Shown here: in pieces, positions 13,727 through 23,600 of the stretch
Position numbering within the stretch: position 1 is the first letter of the stretch
How the letters are laid out: each line of letters begins with the position of its first letter
From: UBA6898 sp964463135
Lineage (GTDB): Bacteria > Nitrospirota > Thermodesulfovibrionia > Thermodesulfovibrionales > UBA6898
NCBI GenBank assembly: GCA_964463135.1
Contig: CAYXBA010000001.1
Coordinates: forward strand, 62,001-126,000
Reading direction: 5' to 3'
Length of the DNA: 64,000 nucleotides
Position numbers and translations under genes: made by a program
The notes under the pieces: model-generated
What the model saw: the letters and a program-made list of their open reading frames with translations, nothing else
What the model was told of the DNA's origin: nothing
Database searches by the model: none

Positions 13727-15922
13727 ATGAGCGCAGAGAGCAAGTGTCCGATTACAGGCAGATCCGGCAGAACCTCTGCCGGCAGAGGCAGATCGAATAG
13801 CGGCTGGTGGCCGAACCAACTGAAGCTCGATATCTTGCACCAGCATTCCCCAAAGTCTAACCCGATGGGCCCTGATTTCAACTACGTCAAGGAATTCAAA
13901 AAGCTTGATCTGAAGGCATTAAAGAAGGACCTCTCCAAACTGATGACCGACTCACAGGCCTGGTGGCCGGCGGACTGGGGCCACTACGGCGGACTCTTCA
14001 TCCGCATGGCCTGGCACAGCGCCGGCACGTACCGCACGGGTGACGGACGCGGCGGAGGCGGCACCGGCAACCAGCGTTTTGCTCCGGTCAACAGCTGGCC
14101 CGACAACGGCAACCTGGACAAGGCTCGCCGCCTGCTCTGGCCGATCAAGCAGAAATATGGCAGCAAGATCTCCTGGGCTGATCTTATGATCCTGGCCGGC
14201 AACGCGGCCTTGGAGTCGATGGGCTTCAAGACCTTCGGTTTCGGCGGCGGCCGCGTGGACATCTGGCAGCCCGAAGAAGACATCTACTGGGGTTCTGAGG
14301 AGAAGTGGCTGGCTGACAAGCGCTACAGCGGCGACCGCAAGCTGGAGAACCCGCTGGCTGCCGTGCAGATGGGCCTGATCTATGTGAACCCCGAAGGTCC
14401 AAACGGCAACCCCGACCCCGTGGCTTCGGGCCGTGATGTGCGCGAGACCTTTGGCCGCATGGGCATGAACGACGAAGAGACGGTCGCTCTCGTCGCAGGC
14501 GGCCACACCTTCGGCAAGGCGCACGGAGCAGGCGATCCGAAACTGGTCGGCCCCGAACCTGAGGCTGCCCCTCTGGAAGAAATGGGCCTGGGCTGGAAGA
14601 ACAGCTTTGGCACCGGCAAGGGCGTGCATACCACCACCAGCGGCATCGAGGGCGCATGGAAGCCGAACCCCACGAAGTGGGACAACGGGTACTTCGACAT
14701 GCTCTTCGGGTACGAGTGGGAGCTGTCGAAGAGTCCGGCCGGCGCTCATCAATGGCATGCCAGGGATGTGAAGCCGGAGCACATGATCCCGGACGCCCAT
14801 GACCCATCGAAGAAGCACCGGCCGATGATGACCACGGCCGACCTGTCGCTGCGCTTCGACCCGATCTACGAGCCGATCGCGCGCCGCTTCCACAAGGACC
14901 CGCAGGCCCTTGCCGAGGCTTTCGCCCGCGCCTGGTTCAAGCTTACCCACCGCGACATGGGGCCCAAGGCCCGGTACCTTGGCCCTGAAGTCCCGGCCGA
15001 AGACCTGATCTGGCAAGACCCCCTTCCAGTCGTTGATCATAAGCTGATCAGCACTAAGGATATCGTAGCCCTCAAGGACAAGATCCTTGCTTCGAAACTG
15101 ACGATCTCCCAGCTGGTCTCGACCGCCTGGGCGTCGGCCTCTACCTTCCGCGGCTCGGACAAGCGCGGCGGTGCAAACGGTGCGCGCATTCGCCTTGCTC
15201 CGCAGAAGGATTGGGAAGTCAACCAGCCTAAGCAGCTGGCCAGGGTGCTCGCAACCCTCGAGGGCATCCAGAAGAAATTCAATAGCTCGCAGTCAGGAAA
15301 GAAGAGGGTTTCCCTTGCCGATCTGATCGTCCTTGGCGGTTCTGCTGCGATCGAGCAGGCGGCAAAGAAAGCTGGCCACAAGGTCAATGTTCCCTTCTCC
15401 CCTGGACGCACAGACACGTCACAGGACCAGACAGATGTGAAGGGGTTCAACGTGCTGAAGCCCGAGGCTGACGGCTTCCGCAATTATCAGGAAAAGGCAT
15501 TCACCGTATCGGCCGAGGAGATGCTGGTGGACAAGGCACACCTCCTGACCCTGAGCGCGCCGGAGATGACGGTGCTCGTCGGCGGCCTGCGCGTGCTGGG
15601 CGCCAACGTGGGCCAGTCACAGCACGGCGTGTTCACGAAACGTCCCGGGAAGCTGACCAACGACTTCTTTGTCAATCTGCTCGATATGGACATTGTATGG
15701 AAGCCCACGTCAGATGACAGGGACATGTTCGAGGGGCACGACTGTAATACGGGCGAGCTCAGGTGGACCGGCACCCGCGTAGATCTGGTATTCGGCTCCA
15801 ACTCGCAGCTGCGCGCATTGGCCGAGGTCTATGCGCAGGACGATGCGAAGGAAAAGTTCGTGAGCGACTTTGTCGCGGCCTGGAATAAGGTCATGAACCT
15901 GGACCGCTTCGACCTCATCTGA
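13727..15922 (+). CDS. katG: Catalase-peroxidase KatG
   Basis: Haem enzyme of 731 aa that removes hydrogen peroxide by catalase and peroxidase activity. Start at 13727 is chosen over an upstream in-frame ATG (13673) because AAAGGAG precedes it and the family begins near MSAESKCPITG. Distal pocket R93, W96, H97 (RMAWHSAG), proximal H260 (GGHTFGKAHG). The Trp-Tyr-Met adduct is W96, Y219, M245. All residues needed for catalase activity are present. The second, non-catalytic half is complete (ends RFDLI). Its presence shows exposure to oxygen in an otherwise anaerobe-like gene set. No OxyR or PerR gene is adjacent. Confidence 0.98.
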   Translation: MSAESKCPITGRSGRTSAGRGRSNSGWWPNQLKLDILHQHSPKSNPMGPDFNYVKEFKKLDLKALKKDLSKLMTDSQAWWPADWGHYGGLFIRMAWHSAGTYRTGDGRGGGGTGNQRFAPVNSWPDNGNLDKARRLLWPIKQKYGSKISWADLMILAGNAALESMGFKTFGFGGGRVDIWQPEEDIYWGSEEKWLADKRYSGDRKLENPLAAVQMGLIYVNPEGPNGNPDPVASGRDVRETFGRMGMNDEETVALVAGGHTFGKAHGAGDPKLVGPEPEAAPLEEMGLGWKNSFGTGKGVHTTTSGIEGAWKPNPTKWDNGYFDMLFGYEWELSKSPAGAHQWHARDVKPEHMIPDAHDPSKKHRPMMTTADLSLRFDPIYEPIARRFHKDPQALAEAFARAWFKLTHRDMGPKARYLGPEVPAEDLIWQDPLPVVDHKLISTKDIVALKDKILASKLTISQLVSTAWASASTFRGSDKRGGANGARIRLAPQKDWEVNQPKQLARVLATLEGIQKKFNSSQSGKKRVSLADLIVLGGSAAIEQAAKKAGHKVNVPFSPGRTDTSQDQTDVKGFNVLKPEADGFRNYQEKAFTVSAEEMLVDKAHLLTLSAPEMTVLVGGLRVLGANVGQSQHGVFTKRPGKLTNDFFVNLLDMDIVWKPTSDDRDMFEGHDCNTGELRWTGTRVDLVFGSNSQLRALAEVYAQDDAKEKFVSDFVAAWNKVMNLDRFDLI

Positions 15923-15948
15923 TCGCGGGAGAAGCCTGAGCGCTGTTC

Positions 15949-16509
15949 TCAGAAGAGCTTGCTGACCGGTTTTTCTTTGCCGAGGATCCTGCAGATCGCC
16001 TGGGCCAGGTCTTTTTCTACCGAGAAGGCCCCCTCGATATGCAGTTCGAGGATAAAGTCGATCTTGTCGATGAGCCGCTTCAGGTTCTTGATGCAGCCGG
16101 TGATCTGTATGACCTGGACATTCTTCATGTCCAGCAGCCTGCTGATCTGGCTGAACTCGGCATCGCTTCTGCCATAGACCTCATCGATGATCAGGATGAT
16201 CGGCTGGGTGATCGAAAAGATGCCCTCAATGTCCTCGATGATCCTGATGTCTTCTTTGAGCGAGTGGATGTATTTGAGGTACTTCTCATAACTGCCGGGC
16301 CGCATCTTGCCTTCATAGTCGAACGGATTCCCGAGATAATAGACATTGGTGGCATTCTTTACTGCCTGGACCGTGTTCGTGATCTTGCCGACGCCCTCGA
16401 CGCCGCAGATCAGGATATTCTTGCCCTGGCCGATCGCAATGCGTATGTTCTCAATGTTGTCCCCGGTGAAGGTGTCCTGGACCGAATGCTGTATCTTCTC
16501 ATTTTTCAT
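15949..16509 (-). CDS. Small P-loop ATPase of unknown role, altered Walker A
   Basis: 186 aa from ATG at 16509 (an upstream ATG at 16536 has no ribosome site). Walker A is GVEGVGKIT (G36-T44), where the usual Ser/Thr after Lys42 is Ile and Thr comes one later. Walker B is IILIIDE (D109-E110). The region between has a helical, Tyr-rich insertion, and the C-terminal third is helical and ends in KEKPVSKLF. No DNA-binding, membrane or protease domain is attached, so it could be a truncated AAA/STAND-type or MinD/NTPase-like regulator. It is convergent with katG and isolated from other genes. Function unknown; the ATP-binding fold is fairly sure, catalytic ability is not. Confidence 0.7.
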   Translation of the reverse strand: MKNEKIQHSVQDTFTGDNIENIRIAIGQGKNILICGVEGVGKITNTVQAVKNATNVYYLGNPFDYEGKMRPGSYEKYLKYIHSLKEDIRIIEDIEGIFSITQPIILIIDEVYGRSDAEFSQISRLLDMKNVQVIQITGCIKNLKRLIDKIDFILELHIEGAFSVEKDLAQAICRILGKEKPVSKLF

Positions 16510-16879
16510 GGGTATCTCATAATGGGTTGGATACATTTTAGCATAAGTAACGACTTGTTCAGTTCAGCATTCTGCAACTATTATTTCTGCACTCCGGGCA
16601 TTAAAACCTGACGTTGCAAACGGGAAGGCCATTCCCCAGAGCCTTTCAAGGCAATAGGTTTTTTGAAGGGACCTGCTGACTTGTGAGCAGAACTTCATTG
16701 TACGTTTTTTTGTGATCTATCTGGAAAACGGTGCTGGCGGGCCATTACGGTATTGCTGCAAAAGGCTTTGCTGTCTGTCCTCCCCGTTTGCATGTGCTGA
16801 ATGGTTATGCAACTTGAGCGTAAACAGTCTATAATTGAATGCACCATTTCCAGTCGTTATACAGGAGAATGATCGAGTC
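16510..16879. other. 370-bp intergenic region between divergent genes
   Basis: Upstream of both the minus-strand ATPase and the plus-strand Cys-rich gene. The only clear element is TATAAT at 16830-16835, a plausible -10 for the plus gene, with only a weak -35. I see no RNA gene, repeat or ORF of note in the rest. Confidence 0.5.
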
Positions 16880-17215
16880 ATGGATACCATAACCGTTCTG
16901 CGCTATTACCACTTTATGGCAGGCATGCTGGCAAATCAGCAGCATGACCCGCTCTGCAGCATTTGCAAGGCCTTTACGAACACGGCCCAAAAGGTGCAGG
17001 AGGAAGTAATGGCATTTATGACAATCCATGCAGCGGAGCTGCAGGCCCTTCCGGAGAGGGAGGCGATCATGCTGGCGGACCTCAGGACAATGCTCGGGGA
17101 GCTTCATCCAATGGCCGACGCAGTCGGGCAGAAGAAGGCAGGGAACTGTCAACTGCCGCAGGGGGTCTGCTTTGTGAAATCATCCAAAGGGCTGATCGAA
17201 AGGATCTGTCCCTGA
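16880..17215 (+). CDS. Small Cys-containing hypothetical protein, 111 aa
   Basis: Not recognised. The start at 16880 is preferred to the in-frame ATG at 16835 because that codon overlaps the likely -10 TATAAT; AGGAG lies about 13 nt ahead of 16880. The protein is helical, with C26-x2-C29 (DPLCSICKAF) and three further Cys near the end (GNCQLPQGVC, ERICP), a pattern that could bind a metal or Fe-S cluster or be redox-active. No signal peptide or membrane segment. The stop is 4 nt before the AsmA-family gene, so the two are probably co-transcribed and perhaps linked in envelope maintenance. Function unknown. Confidence 0.65.
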   Translation: MDTITVLRYYHFMAGMLANQQHDPLCSICKAFTNTAQKVQEEVMAFMTIHAAELQALPEREAIMLADLRTMLGELHPMADAVGQKKAGNCQLPQGVCFVKSSKGLIERICP

Positions 17216-17219
17216 CCTG

Positions 17220-20200
17220 ATGAGACCTTCCATGTCTTTCATTAAGAGCAGGAAGCTGCTCAAATGGCTCTCCATAGGAGCCGGCCTGGTGCTGCTCCTT
17301 TGCGCTGCAGCGGCATTTATCCTGCCACAGCTTATCAATAAAGATATGGTCAGGGAGAAGATCGTGCGTCTTCTGTCGCAGAAGATCGCCGGCACCGTCA
17401 ACTTTCAACGTGCGGAGATATCCCTGTTTCCGCTCCCGCGCGTCATTATCCGGAATGCGGAACTGACCATCCCGGAAAAGGTGAGCGGCACGATCAGGAC
17501 TGTCACGATCTCTCCTGAGCTGATGCCTCTGTTGCACGGAGAAGTGAGGCTTGCAAAGATACAGGTGGATGAGCCGTCCTTTACCCTGCGCATCCCTCCC
17601 AAAAAAGATGAGAAAGCAAAGACCCTTGATGAGATAGCAGCAGTGCTGCGCTCACTCACTCTCGGTTCAGCAGACATCAGGCTCAGCCTTGATAAGGGGA
17701 GTCTGATCCTTGAGAAGCCTGGTCGTTCACCCGTATCCATAAAGGAGATCGTGCTGAGCGTCAAAGTGATAAACAAAAAAGACGAAGTCCTGCTCGCCAT
17801 CGAGAGGCTGCGCAGCAAGGAGCCCGGAATCTCCCTTTCCGGAGAGTTCAGTGTCAACCCTTCCGCCAATAAGCTCAGCGTTGAGGCAAAGGGCAAGGAC
17901 CTTGATATCCCTTCTGTGCGGCACGCAGCACTTGGCCTTGCAGATGATGTCCCGGTGGTACTGAAGATATTTGATATCATGCGGGACGGCATGGTGGAGC
18001 AGATCACCTTTGAGTCGAGCGGCAGTGCCCTTGCCGACATCGGGAAAACAGCGAATATGAAGATCACCGGCAGGCTGGACAAGGGCAACGTGATGATCTC
18101 CGGTCCTGGTCTTGACTTCAGGGAGGTCAGCGGAGACTGTGAAATAACGGACGGCATACTGCATGGCAAAGGGCTCAGGGGTGAGATCATGCATACGCGG
18201 ATCAGCGACGGGACCCTAAGCGTCGGCCTTAAAGGCAGGGATGCCTTGTTCCAGGCTGATGCAGCAGTCTCTGCAGACCTGACGGATGTCCATGCGGTGC
18301 TGACGCGTATTGTAAAGAATCCGGCATTTCATGAAGAACTCGGCCATATACAGGCCATACGCGGCAATGCAGAAGGACGGCTGGCGCTTGGCGAAAACCT
18401 GGCCGCGGTCAGGGCAAAAGTGAATATCGCAAAGATGAAATTCACTGCTGATTACGACAGGGTCCCCCTGCCTGCGGCAGTCGAGCGTGGCAGTTTTTCC
18501 TATGATGAAAAAGGCGTTGCAATAAAGGACGCTGCAGGGACCATAGGAAAATCCTCTTTTTCCGGTCTGTCTGCTCGGCTGACAACAGGAAGCTCGTATC
18601 TCGAGATCCTGTCAGGCAAGGTGAACAGCGACACTACTGAGCTGCATCGCTGGCTCTCTTCCTATGAAAAACTGAAAGAGCCGCTCCGCAAGATCGCTTC
18701 GATCAGCGGCAGGCTCGATCTTTCGTCCCTGACATTTCAGGGGCCGATAAAGGATTCACAGGCCTGGAAGTTCAAGCTGTCCGGTTCTGCGGAAAAACTT
18801 ATGGCAACCACTTCTTTGCTGCCCGGCCCTCTGGCAGTGAACAGCGGCAGGTTCGAGGTCCAGCCGGGCCAGCTTACTCTTGCCGATCTCAACGTCGGCT
18901 TCCTTGACGCATCTCCCGTCATATCGGCTTCTCTCAGTACATCGCTGGAGAGCGTGAGACAAGGTGATATGCGGCTTTCCGGTCAGGTCGGACCTAAGGC
19001 ACTGCAATGGATACAGACCACGTTCAGTATCCCGGACTACGTTCGGACCGATCAGACGCTCGCTGTTTCCGGCGCGCGGCTGACATGGCAGGATAAAGGC
19101 GATACCACATTCCAGGGCAATCTGAAGACCGGGGCCGGCCAGACGATTGCACTCGACCTTGCGCTCGGCCAGAAGAGGCTGAACATCAGCAAGCTGACCA
19201 TAGAAGATTCCCTGTCGCGCGCTGTCATGCAGTTCGAGATCAGTGAAACGCAGAAGAAGTTCGGGTTCAGCGGAAAGCTTGATACAACGACTGCGGCACG
19301 GCTGGTAACAACTCCCCAGATACAGGGCGGCATGGTCCAGGGAGAGCTCACTGCAGATTTCAGTGCCGGAGATATTACCGGCATTAAAGCCCAGGGCAGG
19401 CTTCGCGGTGAAAAGGTCGTTCTGCCATGGAAAAAGGAGATGCCGCTCAGGATCGATTCCTTCGAACTGAACGCTGATAAAGGAAGCATCTCCGTCACGT
19501 CTGCGCGCGTCAGGCTTGGCGAAAACGCCTTCTCTCTGAAGGGGAGTGCAGCGTCAAAGACCGGCAATGTTGTCCTGGATATTGATGTGTCTTCTGATCA
19601 TATTTCATGGGATGCCCTTATGCAGCAGGCTGGCAGCAACACGAAGGAAAAGGCCCAGGCTGAAAAGAAGAAAAAGCCGCTGAATATCGAGGGTGTTGTC
19701 AGGCTGCAGGCAGGCAGGTTTGATATTCAGGGCTTTCAGATCGCGCCGCTGCATGCGGATATAACGCTCAGGCCCGGACAGACCGGGATCAGGATCGGGG
19801 AATCGCGCCTCTGCGGCATCGGGGTTGTCGGTGATATCAGCCTTTCTTCTGAAGAGGGCAGAGAGACCGGTATTGATGTCAGGTTCGATGCCAAAGATCA
19901 GGAGTTCAAACCGACCATCACCTGCATTTCCAGAGGCAGGAGCGATGCAACCGGCCTGTTTACGCTCAAGGGGAATCTGAAGGGGCACGGCAAGGCTGAG
20001 GATTTCAAAAAGTCCATCACCGGCAAGGTTGAGTTTGCTGCCAAAAAAGGGACCATCTATCGGTACAAGACGCTCGACACGGTCATGGACTTCCTGAATA
20101 AAGGCGAGGAATTCAAGGGCCAGATGCCTGACCTTGACAAGAGCGAACTCTCCTATGAGCGCTTCAAGATCACTGCTTCGGCCGGCAATGGGTCTGTTGC

Positions 20201-20531
20201 TTTTGAGGAAGCCATCTTTGAGAGTGCGTTTCTTGAGGTCGTTGCCCAGGGCTCGCTGAATCTGATGGATAACCGGCTTGATCTGAATGTGATGGTGGCC
20301 CCCCTCAGGCAGATGAACAGGGTCGTTCAGAACATCCCTGTTCTCGGCGGTCTGGTCAGCGGCACCTTGATCTCCGTGCCGGTGAAGGTGACGGGCACTT
20401 CGACAGATCCGCAGGTCACGTATCTTTCGCCTTCTGCTGCTGCTTCAAATCTGGCGAACTTGATGAAAAAGTCCATGAACCTGCCGGTGAAGATATTGTC
20501 GCCCCTGTTCCCGAAAGAAAAGACCGAGTAG
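17220..20531 (+). CDS. AsmA-family envelope protein (1103 aa)
   Basis: One N-terminal membrane anchor (LSIGAGLVLLLCAAAAFILP, about residues 17-36) is followed by a very long periplasmic beta-rich region, the AsmA/TamB-like pattern of repeating strands forming a hydrophobic groove. The N-terminal AsmA signature appears as VNFQRAEISLFPLPRVIIRN. The C-terminal AsmA_2-type end (YKTLDTVMDFLNKGEEFKG, LNLMDNRLDLNVMVAPL, then PVLGGLVSGTLISVPVKVTG) is intact. Such proteins are thought to carry phospholipids between inner and outer membrane. It starts 4 nt after the Cys-rich gene. Length is larger than E. coli AsmA (617) but normal for the extended members. Exact substrate unknown. Confidence 0.85.
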   Translation: MRPSMSFIKSRKLLKWLSIGAGLVLLLCAAAAFILPQLINKDMVREKIVRLLSQKIAGTVNFQRAEISLFPLPRVIIRNAELTIPEKVSGTIRTVTISPELMPLLHGEVRLAKIQVDEPSFTLRIPPKKDEKAKTLDEIAAVLRSLTLGSADIRLSLDKGSLILEKPGRSPVSIKEIVLSVKVINKKDEVLLAIERLRSKEPGISLSGEFSVNPSANKLSVEAKGKDLDIPSVRHAALGLADDVPVVLKIFDIMRDGMVEQITFESSGSALADIGKTANMKITGRLDKGNVMISGPGLDFREVSGDCEITDGILHGKGLRGEIMHTRISDGTLSVGLKGRDALFQADAAVSADLTDVHAVLTRIVKNPAFHEELGHIQAIRGNAEGRLALGENLAAVRAKVNIAKMKFTADYDRVPLPAAVERGSFSYDEKGVAIKDAAGTIGKSSFSGLSARLTTGSSYLEILSGKVNSDTTELHRWLSSYEKLKEPLRKIASISGRLDLSSLTFQGPIKDSQAWKFKLSGSAEKLMATTSLLPGPLAVNSGRFEVQPGQLTLADLNVGFLDASPVISASLSTSLESVRQGDMRLSGQVGPKALQWIQTTFSIPDYVRTDQTLAVSGARLTWQDKGDTTFQGNLKTGAGQTIALDLALGQKRLNISKLTIEDSLSRAVMQFEISETQKKFGFSGKLDTTTAARLVTTPQIQGGMVQGELTADFSAGDITGIKAQGRLRGEKVVLPWKKEMPLRIDSFELNADKGSISVTSARVRLGENAFSLKGSAASKTGNVVLDIDVSSDHISWDALMQQAGSNTKEKAQAEKKKKPLNIEGVVRLQAGRFDIQGFQIAPLHADITLRPGQTGIRIGESRLCGIGVVGDISLSSEEGRETGIDVRFDAKDQEFKPTITCISRGRSDATGLFTLKGNLKGHGKAEDFKKSITGKVEFAAKKGTIYRYKTLDTVMDFLNKGEEFKGQMPDLDKSELSYERFKITASAGNGSVAFEEAIFESAFLEVVAQGSLNLMDNRLDLNVMVAPLRQMNRVVQNIPVLGGLVSGTLISVPVKVTGTSTDPQVTYLSPSAAASNLANLMKKSMNLPVKILSPLFPKEKTE

Positions 20532-20577
20532 GGGCCTGAGGGGCTGCAATAAGGCATGAGGCCAAAGTTCACAGGAA

Positions 20578-20586
20578 TGGTATAAT
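20578..20586 (+). promoter_or_regulatory. Extended -10 promoter of the sensor kinase
   Basis: TG-G-TATAAT is a consensus extended -10 element 38 bp before the kinase ATG. No good -35 is seen, as expected for this class. Confidence 0.55.
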
Positions 20587-20623
20587 TCAGGATGCTCAAT
20601 CAGAACACCATGAGCCGTAATGT

Positions 20624-23600
20624 ATGAACAAGAGTGTCGTGACAAAGGGACACAAAAAGAAGAGCCGGAGCCGCGTGAATACCTCTTTGCCATCGCCTCC
20701 CGGAAATGCAGAACGAAATAAGCTCAAGCGGTCAAAGAAAGATCCGGGAGAGCGGCTGCAATTCGAAAAATTGCTTGCCGTTGTCTCCACACGATTTATC
20801 AATATCCCGATCGAACAACTGGATGCCGAGATCAGGGACGTGCAGCAGCAGATCTGTGAAGCCCTGAAGCTGGATATCTCTACCCTCTGGCAGTTTTCTC
20901 CGGAGTTTCCCGCGAACTTATTTCTGACCCATTATTATGTCCATCCGGACTTTCCTGTTGAGCTCCCCGAAAACATGGACGCAAGCGAAAGTTTCCCCTG
21001 GTCCTTGGATATGATGATAAAAAAGGAACCGGTCATCATCTCCCGTATAACGAATGCGCCGCCTGCAGCTGCGCGCGACCTGGAGCTCTGGCAGTATTAC
21101 GGCGTTAAATCTGCCCTGACCTTTCCGTTGTTCGTCGGCAGCGGTGCAGTATTCGGGGCGTTGGGCTTCAATACACTGAAGAAAGAGCGGAAGTGGCCGG
21201 AGAAAATGATCAGTAACCTCCAGTTGGTGGCGCAGATATTTGCCAACGCGCTGAACAGAAAATTCATTGAAGAAAAACTGCGCAAGAGCGAGACGCGGCT
21301 GCAAGATCTCATATTCAGCATGGCGGATTGGGTCTGGGAGGTGGACGCAAAGGGCGTGTACACGTACAGCTCCTCCAAAGGAGAAGAGCTCTTTGGCAAC
21401 GTGATCGGCAAAACGCCGTTCGACCTGATGCCGCAAGAGGAAGCGGAAAGAGTTGGGGCTCTCTTTGCCGGGCTCGCGGCAAACAAGGCTCCCATCAGGG
21501 ACCTGGAGAACTGGAACATCACGAAGGACGGCCAGAGGATCTGCCTCCTGACCAGCGGGGTGCCGATCTTGGACGAAGCCGGCAATCTCAAAGGGTACCG
21601 CGGCGTGGATAAGGACATCACCGAACGCAAGAGATCGGTAGAGGTCCTGCGGGAAAACAAAGACCGGCTACGTGGTGTTCTGGAGTCCACTGCGGACGGG
21701 ATCCTGGGGGTTGACCGGAACGGCCGGGTCATCATCCAGAACTCAAGATTCATAGAAATGTGGCGCATCCCGGGGGAACTCCAGAACGACGTCGAAGATA
21801 ACACCCTGTTGGCGCATGTGACGGACCAGCTTGCCGACCCTGAGGCCTTCCTTGCCAAGGTGAGTGCCCTTTACGATTCTGAAGCCGAGGATATGGATGA
21901 GATCCATTTTAAGGACGGCCGCATCTTCGAACGCTATTCCCGCCCGATCATGATTCAGGGCCAGGCCATGGGCCGGGTCTGGTCTTTCCGGGACATCACC
22001 GAGCGCCGGCGGATGAAAGAGCTCAGCCGTTCCCAGCGCATCCTGATGGAGGCAGTGTTCGACAGCGTTCCCGGGTTACTGTACCTGTATTCAGAGCATG
22101 GGAAGCTTGTCCGGTGGAACAAACAGTATGAGCATCTCACCGGCTATACTCAAGAGGAACTGTATGGTTTTGCTATCGAAAACTGGTTTGACGAAGAGGA
22201 CCGTGCGACCCTGGAAAGGGAGTTCTCGAAGGTCTTTACCGAGGGGCGCGCACAGGCCGAGATGAAAGTGACTTACAAAAACGGGAATAAGGTGCCCTAT
22301 TTTCTGACGGGCGTGAAGGTTATCATTGACGGGGCCCCGCACCTGGTCGGCATAGGCATTGACATCACCGAGCGCAGGATCATGGAACAGAGACTGCAGG
22401 CGTCCGAGGAACGGTTCAGGGAATTTTTTCAGAACACGCCGGACTACTGTTATATCATCTCATCTGAAGGGACCATTCTGGACATAAACAGTGCGGCCCT
22501 GCGAATGCTGGGTTACGAGCGGGAAGAGCTGCTTGGCAAGCCGGTATCGATGATCTACGCCCCTGACTCACGTGCAAAAATGAACGGGCTTTTTGACCGA
22601 TGGAAAACAAGCGGTCAGATCAGAAATGAAGAAATGGTCATTATCACCAGGAAGGGCGAGAAACGCATCGTTCTGCTCAATGTCGGCGCTGTGCGGGACA
22701 AGGACGGATCGGTCATCCATTCTACCTCTGTTCAGACCGATATCACTGAGTTCAGGCAGATCGAGGTAGCGCGGCTGGAGAACATGGCGCGGTACCAGGC
22801 CGTGGTCGAGGCCTTTGACGGGTTCCTGTACATCTGCTCCCCGGATTACCGGGTGGAGTTCATGAACCAGCGCCTGATCGAGCGCACCGGCCGCAATGCG
22901 GTCGGAGAGCTGTGCTACAGGGCCCTGCACAATAGTGATTCAGTCTGCGAATGGTGTGTGAACGATAAGATCTTTCAGGGTGAGACCGTGCGCTGGGAAG
23001 TGCAGAGCCCGAAGGACCATCGCTGGTACTATGTGGTGAACACCCCCATCCGGCATGCTGACGGGACCATGTCCAAGCAGGCCATGATCATGGATATCAC
23101 CGAGCGGAAACTGGCAGAAGAGGCGCTCTATAAGAGCGAGGAGCAGATCCTTGCGCTGGTCGAGAACACGAGTGACATGATCTGGTCCGTTGATTCGAAA
23201 ACGTTCGGCCTCCTCACCTTCAACAGTGCTCTTCGGGATTATCTCTTCTGGGGACGCGGCCTGGAGATATCCGTGGGCATGACCCCGGACCAGCTGCTTT
23301 CGCCGGAATATGCTGCCCAGTGGCGTGAATTCTACAGTCGTGCCTTGCGGGAAGGCGCCTTTGTCACGGAATACCTTACCGCGGAAAAGTCCCATGTGCT
23401 CCTGCTCTCCTTCAATTGTTTGAAGATGAGGGGAGAGGTGTTCGGGATCTCGGTATTTGGAAGGGACATCACCGAGCGCAAACTGTCGGAAGAGGCGCTG
23501 AAGGAGAGCGAGTCTGCCCTCAGGAGCAGCAAGAAGGACCTCCAGAGACTTGCGGGCAGATTGATCTCTGCACAGGAAGAAGAGCTCCGCAGGCTGTCGC

